From NCBI GenBank assembly GCA_937959265.1, contig CALGMA010000004.1, positions 62,001 to 126,000 on the forward strand: a stretch of DNA of 64,000 nucleotides, written 5' to 3'. Made by a program: the position numbers and the translations under genes. Below are positions 53,044-61,180 of the stretch, piece after piece. Origin of the DNA: an uncultured Anaerolineae bacterium. Lineage in GTDB: Bacteria; Chloroflexota; Anaerolineae; J036; Brachytrichaceae. A model generated the notes under the pieces. The model had not been told where the DNA came from and made no database searches. It saw nothing but the letters and a program-made list of their open reading frames with translations. Each line of letters starts with the position of its first letter. The first letter of the stretch is position 1.

Positions 53044-53172
53044 GCCACGATAGCGGGTGACGTGAATGGCGATGGTCTGCCCGACATTGTCGTAGCGGGC
53101 CGGCTCGACATCGTGGGCAAACCGCTACATGACGACGAGCGATGGAACGTGCACGTGTATTACCATGAGTGA
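53044..53172 (+). pseudogene. Remnant of an FG-GAP/VCBS-repeat protein 3' end
   Basis: In one frame the spacer reads AGDVNGDGLPDIVVAGRLDI, then DDERWNVHVYYHE and TGA. DVNGDG-PDIVV is the calcium-binding FG-GAP/VCBS blade motif. Nothing upstream extends it in the same frame beyond a few blades' worth of scrambled codons, so it is a leftover C-terminus. The rest of the 233-bp spacer (52950-53182) shows no gene. Confidence 0.45.
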
Positions 53173-53182
53173 GTTGTGACCG

Positions 53183-55189
53183 TCATGTCGGCCTCAACCA
53201 GGCGATCTGATATGGTGCCAGTGTCACATCCTCGCCCAGCGATACGCGTGTGCCGCTAATCAGGTCGGTAGCCATCCAGCTCAGCCCCTGGGTGTGCAGC
53301 GCGTGCGCTGCGATGGTGTGTGCCTGCTCACTGAAGTTGGCCAGCACGAGCAGCGGCCCGCCGGCATGGTAGTGGGCGAAGCCGAGCACGTGCCGGCTGC
53401 CTGTCTCGACATGCTCCGGCAAGGTCGCCAGCGCCGGCTCGGCCTTGCGCAGTGCAATCAGCCGCTTGAGGCTGGCGAAGATGCGCCCTTGAATCGTACT
53501 CGGGTCACGGCGTTGCGCCGCTGCCGTCCAATCCATGCGCGGGCGGTGCACCCAACGGCTGTCGCCGGCTTTGGCCGGATCGTCGCGGAACGAATAGTCA
53601 TTCAGTAGGCCGATTTCGTCGCCGAGGTAGATCAGCGGGATGCCGCCATAGCTGAGGATGACGCCGTGGATGAGCAGGATCCGCCGGATGGCCAGCTCGA
53701 TCAACACAGCGTCGTTCGCATGCAGCGCCGCCTCCAGCCCGGCCAGCGAAGCGCACGTGCCACTGATGCGGCAGTCGCCCGTCTTCGGGTTCTCCTGGAA
53801 CGGCAGGCCGCGCGCGAAGCTTCCCGGAAAGCGGCCGGCGTAGAACGCGTTCAGGAACTGACGGTGATCGAAACCTTTGATGCCGAGTTGCCAGGCGTCC
53901 TCGTCGGAGAACGTCCAGCCGATGTCGTCGTGGCAGCGCACATAGTTTACCCAGGCGCAATCGGCATGGATGTGGCTGCGCGCGCGGATGGCCTGCGCCA
54001 ACAGGTTCACCTCGCGCGTGGCGAGCGAATTCCATAGCAGCGCCATCAGCAGCGGGTTATAGCTGAGCTGGCATTCGTCGGGCCGGATGTACTTCGCCAC
54101 GTCGTTGGGATGCACGATCGCTTCGGACTTGAATAACAACGATGGTGCGGCGATGCGCGCCACGGCATTGAATGCCTGGATCAGCAGGTGCGCCTCTGGC
54201 AGGTTCTCGCAGTTCGTGCCGAGCTGCTTCCAGATGAAGGCGACAGCGTCCATGCGCAGCACGTCCACGCCGAGATTGGCGATGAACAGCATCTCCTCGG
54301 CCATCGCGTTGAACACTTCGGGGTTGGCGTAGTCCAAATCCCACTGGAAGGAGTTGAACGTCGTCCACACCCATTCGGCGTCGGGACGCGCGTCATCGCC
54401 CAACGCGCCGGTCCAACGCGAGAGCGGTGAAAATGCGCCGGGATGCTGATCGGGGAAGATCTCGCGCAGGTTGCGGTCGTAGAGGTCGGCCTCGCGGCGG
54501 GGCAGGATGCGATAGTATGCGCGATATTTCGGGTCGCCAGCGATCGCATGGCGTGCCCACTCATGCTCGTCGGACGTGTGGTTGAAGATGAAGTCCAGGC
54601 ACAGGCTGATGCCCTCGCGGCGCAGCGCGCTGGCCAATTCGCGCAATTGATTCGTCGTCCCCAGCGTCGGATTCACCTCGCGATAGCTGCTCACCGCGTA
54701 GCCGCCATCGCTGTTACCTGTCGGGCATTTGAACAACGGCATGAGATGCAGGTAAGTCAGCCCGAGTTCTTTGAAGTAAGGGATTTTGTCGCGCACGCCA
54801 TCCAAGTTGCCGGCGAACAAGTCCACATAGGCGATGCCGCCGATCGTCTGGTGCGATTGAAACCAGCGTGGGTTTGCCTCGCGCTCGGCGTCGAGCGCCT
54901 TGAGGTCAGGTGGGCGCGCCAGCCAGGCTGCAGCAGCCGTAGCGAGTATGTCTTCGAGGCGCTGGTCGAAGTCGGCACTCTGGCCGTAGATCGCGAAGAG
55001 CAACGCATGCAGATGGCCGTATTGCGCGCGGACGCGGCGTTCGAAAGTATGCCAGTCCGCCGAATCTGGATCGGCCTGCGCGCGCGCTGCGAGGCGCGCG
55101 AGTGTGGCGTCGGTGTGAGCGATGCGCATGACTTGCCAATCTGAGCGAGGGATGAGTGCAGGAGCGGCTGTGCAAGCCCCTGCGCTCAC
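53183..55189 (-). CDS. Amylosucrase-type GH13 glucosyltransferase
   Basis: A 668-residue GH13 subfamily-4 enzyme. [51 protein letters not shown]; nucleophile region [13 protein letters not shown], acid/base [11 protein letters not shown], and [15 protein letters not shown] are hallmark amylosucrase blocks. It builds alpha-1,4-glucan from sucrose, releasing fructose. GTG 55189 overlaps the upstream lipoprotein stop (GTGA), suggesting coupling; ATG 55129 would give 648 residues. No signal peptide is seen, so it is cytosolic. It is the intact sucrose enzyme in a window that also holds a dead GH32 gene. Confidence 0.93.
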   Translation of the reverse strand: MSAGACTAAPALIPRSDWQVMRIAHTDATLARLAARAQADPDSADWHTFERRVRAQYGHLHALLFAIYGQSADFDQRLEDILATAAAAWLARPPDLKALDAEREANPRWFQSHQTIGGIAYVDLFAGNLDGVRDKIPYFKELGLTYLHLMPLFKCPTGNSDGGYAVSSYREVNPTLGTTNQLRELASALRREGISLCLDFIFNHTSDEHEWARHAIAGDPKYRAYYRILPRREADLYDRNLREIFPDQHPGAFSPLSRWTGALGDDARPDAEWVWTTFNSFQWDLDYANPEVFNAMAEEMLFIANLGVDVLRMDAVAFIWKQLGTNCENLPEAHLLIQAFNAVARIAAPSLLFKSEAIVHPNDVAKYIRPDECQLSYNPLLMALLWNSLATREVNLLAQAIRARSHIHADCAWVNYVRCHDDIGWTFSDEDAWQLGIKGFDHRQFLNAFYAGRFPGSFARGLPFQENPKTGDCRISGTCASLAGLEAALHANDAVLIELAIRRILLIHGVILSYGGIPLIYLGDEIGLLNDYSFRDDPAKAGDSRWVHRPRMDWTAAAQRRDPSTIQGRIFASLKRLIALRKAEPALATLPEHVETGSRHVLGFAHYHAGGPLLVLANFSEQAHTIAAHALHTQGLSWMATDLISGTRVSLGEDVTLAPYQIAWLRPT

Positions 55190-55839
55190 TCCGCCGTGGT
55201 GACGCGCACGTTGTAGAACGATACGTCGGTGCCGGGCTTGTCAATCAGCGTCAGCGCGAACACGCCGATGTCGCCGCTGGCGAAGGTGTCGTCCTGCCTG
55301 GACGAAATCAGTTGATCATTGACGAAGAACGAGAGTTCGTTGTTGCGCATCACCACCTTGATGCGGTTGGTTTCGCCCCCCAGCTTAATGGCCGGATGCG
55401 GCTGCCAGTCGTCCCAGTTCACCCAGTCGCCGTCCTTCACATAGCCGGCGCGCCAGTAGCCATCCGACGAAATCTCGAAGTGATAGAAGTTCTTGCGGTC
55501 TTGCATGCGGAAGAGCACGCCGAAGCCGTTATCGGTTGGGCCGCCGTTGGGTCGGGCATCCACCTCGAAGACGGCGTCCTTGAAGCGCTTGCCGGCGGCG
55601 CTCCACTGCGTCAGGTTCTCTAGTTTGACGATGATGCGCAGGCCACCCCCGTCGTACTTCACGTCGGCGTTGAGGTCGGAGAGGGTTTGCCAGCCGCTGT
55701 TCGGGTTGCTGAAATCATCGGCATAGGGCAGCGGCGTAAACGCCGGTGCTTCGGAGCCGGAAGCCGGCGCGCATCCGATCAGCGCAGCTATGGCGATAAA
55801 GGCGAAAGCAGCCGAGGCGATCCTGGTTGCCAGTCCCAT
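55186..55839 (-). CDS. Lipoprotein with a LamG/DUF1080-like beta-sandwich
   Basis: A 217-residue lipoprotein (lipobox AALIGC) with one jelly-roll domain: [80 protein letters not shown]. This sandwich is common in Chloroflexota surface proteins and related to carbohydrate-binding families. TATCAT lies 7 bp before the ATG on the minus strand, a leaderless pattern. It is coupled to amylosucrase, so glucan or sucrose binding is a reasonable guess. Confidence 0.82.
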   Translation of the reverse strand: MGLATRIASAAFAFIAIAALIGCAPASGSEAPAFTPLPYADDFSNPNSGWQTLSDLNADVKYDGGGLRIIVKLENLTQWSAAGKRFKDAVFEVDARPNGGPTDNGFGVLFRMQDRKNFYHFEISSDGYWRAGYVKDGDWVNWDDWQPHPAIKLGGETNRIKVVMRNNELSFFVNDQLISSRQDDTFASGDIGVFALTLIDKPGTDVSFYNVRVTTAE

Positions 55840-55903
55840 GGTGATGAATGATAGCGCTTGCGAGCCGGCGCGCCCGCTACAATTGCGTGAGATCAATCGC
55901 ATC

Positions 55904-56791
55904 ATGTCACGTCTGGCTCGCGTCGCGCTCGTCGTTGTCCTATCGCTTGTGTTCATTTCGGTCGAGTGGTCTTCGGGGCGTTCAGCCTTCGGCGACGCCA
56001 GGCTGCCGCCGGAGGATCAACCCCCGGCGACCGCGCGCCCCCGCCCAACGGCTATGCCCGTGCCCACCGCGACGCCGAAGCCGGCGCGCCCACCGGCTTC
56101 GGCGCGCGTGCCGATCCTGATGTATCACTACATCTCCGAGCCACCGCCCGGCGCCGACCGCTACCGCATTGACCTCTCGGTGACGCCGCAGGACTTCGAG
56201 CGGCAGCTCCAGTATTTGGCAACGAATGGGTATACCACTATCAGCCTGTACGACCTGTATGCGCACCTGTCGCTGGGCCGATCGCTGCCGCCCAAGCCCA
56301 TCGTGCTCACCTTCGACGACGGCTACCGCGACCACTACGAGCATGCCTTCCCGCTGTTGCAGAAATATGGCATGCGCGGCACCTTCTTTATCACGACCGA
56401 TTTCATCAACTTAGGCAATCCCCATCACCTGACGTGGGAGATGGTGAAGGAAATGTCGGCGGCGGGGATGGACATCGAATCACATGCCCGCACCCATCGT
56501 GACCTGCGCAACCGCGACTTCCAGTTTCTGGTGTGGGAGATCTTGGGGCCGATTGAGCAGATCACAGCGCATACCGGCAAGCGGCCGCGCTTCTTCTGTT
56601 ATCCCTCCGGCCGCTACGACGACGCCGTGATCCGCATGTTGCGCTCGGTGCAAACGTGGGCAGCAGTGACCACTGAGCACGGCTCAGTTCACACGCTGGC
56701 CAACGCGATGACGTGGCGGCGCATCCGCGTGCACGGACGCGAATCGCTCGAGCGGTTCGCCGCCACGGTTCGCAGCACCGGCGGTGATTAG
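55904..56791 (+). CDS. Exported polysaccharide deacetylase (CE4)
   Basis: A 295-residue protein with a signal/anchor helix (about 5-25) and a Pro-rich linker. The NodB domain begins at VPILMYHYISEPPPG; IVLTFDDGYRDHYEHAF carries the catalytic Asp pair, MDIESHARTHRDLRN the metal histidines, and FFCYPSGRYDDAVIRML motif 3. It probably deacetylates an envelope or extracellular N-acetylated polymer. TACAAT at 55879-55884 is a likely -10 box. Divergent from the lipoprotein gene. Confidence 0.91.
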   Translation: MSRLARVALVVVLSLVFISVEWSSGRSAFGDARLPPEDQPPATARPRPTAMPVPTATPKPARPPASARVPILMYHYISEPPPGADRYRIDLSVTPQDFERQLQYLATNGYTTISLYDLYAHLSLGRSLPPKPIVLTFDDGYRDHYEHAFPLLQKYGMRGTFFITTDFINLGNPHHLTWEMVKEMSAAGMDIESHARTHRDLRNRDFQFLVWEILGPIEQITAHTGKRPRFFCYPSGRYDDAVIRMLRSVQTWAAVTTEHGSVHTLANAMTWRRIRVHGRESLERFAATVRSTGGD

Positions 56792-56811
56792 AAGGCGAGT
56801 TAGAGCCTATT

Positions 56812-56856
<45 letters not shown>

Positions 56857-56906
56857 TTACTCCTACCTGATGCCTGCGCGTCTGCAGAAAGCCTCTCTCC
56901 TCGTCG

Positions 56907-57629
56907 CTACCTGCGCCTGCCGAAGATGCGCAGCAGGGATAGGAAGAGGTTAATAAAGCTCAGGTAGAGCGATAGCGCACCCACCACCGAGGCTTTGCTG
57001 CGCAGCTCGCCGTCGTCGCTCAGGCCATGCGCCATGCGCTTGAGCTGCTGCGTTTTGGAGGCGATGAGCCCGACGAACACCAAGACGCCGGCGTAGGTGA
57101 TGATCCAGTAGATTCCCTCATTGCGCAGGAAGAGGTTGATCAGCGAGGCGAGGAGGATCCCGATCAGCCCCATGAACGCCAAGTTGCCTACGCGCGTCAG
57201 GTCGGTCTTGGTGGTAAAGCCATATAGGCTGACCAGCGCGAATGTGCCGGCGGTGATGAAGAACACCACGCCGATGGACTCGGCGGTATAGATGTAAAAC
57301 AGCGTCGAGAACGTGAAGCCGGTGAGCGCAGCGTAAGCGATGAACAGTCCGGTGGCGACGCCGGCATTCAACCGACCGATTGCAGCGGTCAACACGACTA
57401 CGATGATCAATTGAATGGAGACGATGCCGAATAGCCCAAGCGGCGTACCCAAGATCCATGCCATCAGCGCCGGATCTGTTGCGGTTGCCGTGGCGACCAG
57501 GCCGGTGATGGCCAACGCGATCGCCATCCACCCATACACGCGGGTGATGAAGGCGCGCTCGATAGCAGGATCTGCAACGACAGTAGGTGTCCCTATCAGT
57601 TCGTTTGTCTCATAGGTGTTCATAGTCAT
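56907..57629 (-). CDS. Bax inhibitor-1/YccA-family membrane protein
   Basis: A 240-residue protein with seven TM helices, starting with a cytoplasmic lead AIERAFITRVYGWMAIALAI. It shows AYAALTGFTFSTLFYIYTAE, GVVFFITAGTFALVSLYGFT and GALSLYLSFINLFLSLLRIF, the family ending. Bacterial BI-1 relatives are pH-gated calcium-leak-type channels or stress proteins. GGAAGGG precedes the ATG. Monocistronic by spacing. Confidence 0.92.
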   Translation of the reverse strand: MTMNTYETNELIGTPTVVADPAIERAFITRVYGWMAIALAITGLVATATATDPALMAWILGTPLGLFGIVSIQLIIVVVLTAAIGRLNAGVATGLFIAYAALTGFTFSTLFYIYTAESIGVVFFITAGTFALVSLYGFTTKTDLTRVGNLAFMGLIGILLASLINLFLRNEGIYWIITYAGVLVFVGLIASKTQQLKRMAHGLSDDGELRSKASVVGALSLYLSFINLFLSLLRIFGRRR

Positions 57630-57744
57630 GCCCTTCCTTCGTGAGCACGTTGCTCAACGCTGTATGTTTGGATGCACACGATAGGTTTATACACCAACAG
57701 CAGCCGGCCCGCGCAGCCCTAGATCGGCTGACTGCTGGCTGCTG

Positions 57745-59979
57745 CTAACGCAGGCGCAGGCGCGTCAGGGTGATCTGATCGCCGGCGAATTGGCCTTGTG
57801 CGTCGTAAGCCGGCAGTCGCGCGAAATCATCCGGCGCATACCATACCAACAGCAGGCGATATACCCCCGGCGTCGCCGCGTCGCTCGCCGTCAGCGTGTG
57901 GGTCAGCGTGATCGTTTCGCCTACCGGCCACTGCGTGAGCGGCTGCCCGAGGTCCTGTTGTGCGATCTTGTTGGCACCGTCGTCCAGGAGCTGCATCGAG
58001 ATGTTCAAGTCGCGCGGCAGCGCGCGCGTTGCACGCCAGCGCGTCGTGATGGTGAGTGTTGTGCCGGGCGAGAGGACTGACGGCTCGAGCGCATAGCTGA
58101 GCAATGCCACACCGTTCGCGTAGCGCAGCAGCGGCGTCTCATCCGCGCGGCTGCCGAGTTCGAGCGCGCCGAAGATGACCCGATTGTCGCCGTCAGCCAG
58201 CGGCGGCCGCTCGCCGGTTGCGTGGTCGTAGAGTCCGACGGCCCAGCGCAGTTGCTTGGGCGCCGGCGTGAGCGGCGAGAGGCGCACGGTGTAACGGTCG
58301 CTCCACAATCGGCCGGCGGGCTGCTCGCTCAGCGCCAGGCTGCCCTGGCCCGGATACATGTCGCGCTGGGCGACGATCACATCGTGCGCGTCAATCAGAT
58401 GGACAAAGACGCTGTAGTTGCGCGTCACCGGCTGCGTCAGCGCCCAGTTCAGGCGCAGCGTGACTTCATCGCCGGGTTGCAGGCTATCGCGCGCGTCGAA
58501 GCCCGCTTCTTCCAGGCGCACTGCGCCGCCGAATTCGGCGTTCACCGCCAGCGGCAGGCGCTGCGTCCAGCGGTTGGGCGGTTGCGCGTAGGCCGGCGCG
58601 ATAAACGCGAACGGCGCGACGATCGCCAGCGCGGCGAGGCCGGCGCACGCGCCGATCAACGCGTAGCGGTGGATCGCGCGCCAGCCGTAGGCCAGCGCCG
58701 CCGCGATCACCGCGATGCACGGGAACATCAGCCGCCCCTGCGAGGCCGGCGTGAGCGATGTCCATCGCAGCAGCGCCGCAAAGACGAGCGCGACCCAGAA
58801 GGCGCAGAGCAGCATTTTGCGCCCCGCGTCCGGCCTCAACGGGGCTTTCCCCAGCGCAGCGGATGCCATGCGCGCGATAAGTCCGAGGACGGCCAGCGCT
58901 GCGAGTCCGTTCAGCGCGTCATAGATCCACGGCGGCATGATCACGTTCATCGCGCCGAATACACCCCAGTAGGCCCATACGAAGCCTTCGCGTTCGCTCC
59001 ACAGTTGCGCCAGCGTGGCCGGCTGGTCGCGCCGGCCGACGACATCGAGGAAGGCGTTCCAGCCCAGCAAGTCGCCGTAGAGCTGCTGGTTGCGGACGAA
59101 CCACCATCCGCTGATGAGCAGCGTGACGGCGAGCGTGACAAAGACGAAAGCGCCACGAATCAAGAGCCGAGCGCCCGGCGTTGCATCTCTTGATTCGTCG
59201 CTTCTGGGTCGCGTGAGCAAAGCGGCAAGTCCAAACAGGCCGACCAGCCCTAGGGCGCTGCTTTTGCTCAGCGCGCCGAGGCCGGCGATCGCGCCGGCGA
59301 CTGCGGCGCTCTTGCGCGAGAGGTCGCCGAGGCGCATCAGCCGCAGCGCCCACCACAGACCGATCGTGCTGAACAAGACCGCAGCGTTGTCGTTGTTGAT
59401 TGCGCCGCTGATAAAGGTGAACATTGGCGTGCAGGCGACGATGACGCAAGACGCGAGACGCAGCAGTCCGGTGTCTTGTGTCCTACGTCCTGCGCCGTTG
59501 GGGAAGAGTTCGCGAGCGGCGAGGTAGGCGAAGAACACCGTCGCTGTGCTCATCAGAATCGAAGCGAGGCGGGCGGCGCGGACGGCCAGCGTGGCGCGCT
59601 CCCAGGGCCAGGCTTCAGCCGGGGTATGCAAGACGACGTTGGCATTGCCGTCGCGCGTGGGCACGCCCATGTCGCTGTGCGGGTTGATGCGTCGAATGTC
59701 GCGCCAATTTGATGAATCGAACGGCGCGCTGAACGCAGCAGCGATCCAATAGTAGAGCGGCGGCTGGCTGCCTTCTTGCCGCCAGGGGGCCTCGGCGTCG
59801 GCTTGGTCGGCGCGCTGCACAGGCAGGCCGCCGCCCGTCGCCAGGTGTTGCACCATCGGATAGTGCCACAGCTCATCCGACGCTTCGAAGAGCGGAGTGA
59901 GGATGCTGTAGAGGCTGAAGAGGACAAATGACGCAGCGACGATCAGCGCTGCGCAGATCTTCTCGGCGCGCGCGCTCAC
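57745..59979 (-). CDS. Polytopic membrane glycosyltransferase-like (GT-C/DUF2142) protein
   Basis: A 744-residue protein with about ten to twelve TM helices in the first 480 residues. The early loop FEASDELWHYPMVQHLATGG and EGSQPPLYYWIAAAFSAPFD (acidic D-E site, PPLYY motif) are typical of the GT-C/PMT and DUF2142 groups. The C-terminal 270 residues form a soluble beta domain in the periplasm (QPGDEVTLRLNWALTQPVTR, GTTLTITTRWRATR). It probably uses a lipid-linked sugar. It has no adjacent glycan genes. Confidence 0.85.
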   Translation of the reverse strand: MSARAEKICAALIVAASFVLFSLYSILTPLFEASDELWHYPMVQHLATGGGLPVQRADQADAEAPWRQEGSQPPLYYWIAAAFSAPFDSSNWRDIRRINPHSDMGVPTRDGNANVVLHTPAEAWPWERATLAVRAARLASILMSTATVFFAYLAARELFPNGAGRRTQDTGLLRLASCVIVACTPMFTFISGAINNDNAAVLFSTIGLWWALRLMRLGDLSRKSAAVAGAIAGLGALSKSSALGLVGLFGLAALLTRPRSDESRDATPGARLLIRGAFVFVTLAVTLLISGWWFVRNQQLYGDLLGWNAFLDVVGRRDQPATLAQLWSEREGFVWAYWGVFGAMNVIMPPWIYDALNGLAALAVLGLIARMASAALGKAPLRPDAGRKMLLCAFWVALVFAALLRWTSLTPASQGRLMFPCIAVIAAALAYGWRAIHRYALIGACAGLAALAIVAPFAFIAPAYAQPPNRWTQRLPLAVNAEFGGAVRLEEAGFDARDSLQPGDEVTLRLNWALTQPVTRNYSVFVHLIDAHDVIVAQRDMYPGQGSLALSEQPAGRLWSDRYTVRLSPLTPAPKQLRWAVGLYDHATGERPPLADGDNRVIFGALELGSRADETPLLRYANGVALLSYALEPSVLSPGTTLTITTRWRATRALPRDLNISMQLLDDGANKIAQQDLGQPLTQWPVGETITLTHTLTASDAATPGVYRLLLVWYAPDDFARLPAYDAQGQFAGDQITLTRLRLR

Positions 59980-60051
59980 GTGGTCAGCAAGAGGAGCGCC
60001 GGCTCGATCGGCGGTATAGCGAGGCGGGACATATCGCTCGGTGTGCGCGGT

Positions 60052-60588
60052 CTAGCTGCCGCCCTGGGCTTGTGATTCTTGGGTGGGCTGTGTGTTGGCT
60101 GGCAGCGACTCAGCGTTGCCCTCCAGCGCCTTCAACCGCTCGGCCCGGTCGTGCTCCAGCTTGGCGATGCCGTTGGAGACGACGGCCATGGTGTGATCGA
60201 GTTCTTCACGCAGGCGCATCAGCGTTTCGAGGGCGTAGGCGTCTGCCTCTGAGCGCATACGATCCACCTCGCGACGGGCGCGCTCCTCGATCGCCTGAGC
60301 GCGATTCTGCGCGATGGCGATGATGGTGGTGTCGTCGGCCAGCCGGCTGGCTTCCTCGCGCGCCATCTCCTTGATGCGTTCGGCTTCCTCTTTGGCCTGC
60401 GCGATGATGCGGTCGTGCTCTTGCTGGATGCGCTGCGCCTTCTTGATCTCTTCAGGAATGGCCAACACCATCTGGTCTATCAACTGAAAGCACCGGTCTG
60501 CGTCCACCAGCTTCATCTTGGTACCGGGCACACGGCGTGCCTCCAAAAGGATTGCTTCCAGTCTTCCAAGCAGGTGTTGAATGTCCAT
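60052..60588 (-). CDS. Coiled-coil protein (ATP synthase b / DivIVA-like) next to coaD
   Basis: A 178-residue soluble protein: a short helical head (MDIQHLLGRLEAILLEARRV), a long charged coiled coil (about 50-115; IAQAKEEAERIKEMAREEAS) and a Gln/Ser-rich tail. It resembles F-type ATPase b-subunit stalks or DivIVA/SepF-associated proteins but has no membrane anchor. It is 28 bp downstream of coaD on the same strand; a role in cell-envelope organisation is inference. Confidence 0.75.
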   Translation of the reverse strand: MDIQHLLGRLEAILLEARRVPGTKMKLVDADRCFQLIDQMVLAIPEEIKKAQRIQQEHDRIIAQAKEEAERIKEMAREEASRLADDTTIIAIAQNRAQAIEERARREVDRMRSEADAYALETLMRLREELDHTMAVVSNGIAKLEHDRAERLKALEGNAESLPANTQPTQESQAQGGS

Positions 60589-60616
60589 GGCAATAAGTAT
60601 ATTGGAGAATGGCGAT

Positions 60617-61099
60617 TTATTTAAGTTGCCTTAATGCGCGTGCCACGCAGTCCGGCACGAGCGCTGTTACGTCGCCGCCCAGCGTAGCGATCTGTCGGAT
60701 CAACGTCGCGCTCAAGAAGTGGTTCGGAGCGTTGGCGAATAGGCAGATCACCTCAATATCTGCGGCCAGCCAGTGATTGGTCTGCGCCTGTTGAAGCTCG
60801 AAGTTGAAATCCACGCTGTTGCGCAGGCCGCGGATGAGCACCGATGCGCCCATTTGCCGCGCGAAGTTCACCGTCAGGCCGCTGTAGCCGGTGACGCGTG
60901 CCCGACCGTCCACGCCTAAGTCGTGCAGCACCTCGTTCACCAGGGCGATGCGCTCTGCATGCGAGAAGAGCAGCTTCTTGTCTGGCTGGTCGTAGACGCC
61001 GATGATCAGTTCGTCGAACAACGCCAGCGCGCGCTGGGCGATGTCGAGATGTCCATTGTGAAAGGGGTCGAACGTGCCGGGGTAAAGCGCGATGGTCAT
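60617..61099 (-). CDS. coaD: Phosphopantetheine adenylyltransferase
   Basis: The 160-residue product is standard CoaD: ALYPGTFDPFHNGHLDIAQR (nucleotidyl-transferase T/HxGH motif), VTGYSGLTVNFARQMGASVL, IRGLRNSVDFNFELQQAQTN, and the FLSATLIRQIATLGGDVTAL end with the ISSTxxR-type motif. It makes dephospho-CoA in CoA synthesis. Located 81 bp downstream of recG, an arrangement seen in several bacterial phyla. Confidence 0.96.
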   Translation of the reverse strand: MTIALYPGTFDPFHNGHLDIAQRALALFDELIIGVYDQPDKKLLFSHAERIALVNEVLHDLGVDGRARVTGYSGLTVNFARQMGASVLIRGLRNSVDFNFELQQAQTNHWLAADIEVICLFANAPNHFLSATLIRQIATLGGDVTALVPDCVARALRQLK

Positions 61100-61180
61100 G
61101 ATCGAGGCGTTAGTCCGGTAGCTCTGGTTGGTGATATCTGCTGCGCATCGGATTGAGTGCGAGGTGTTTGGCCGGCAGCC

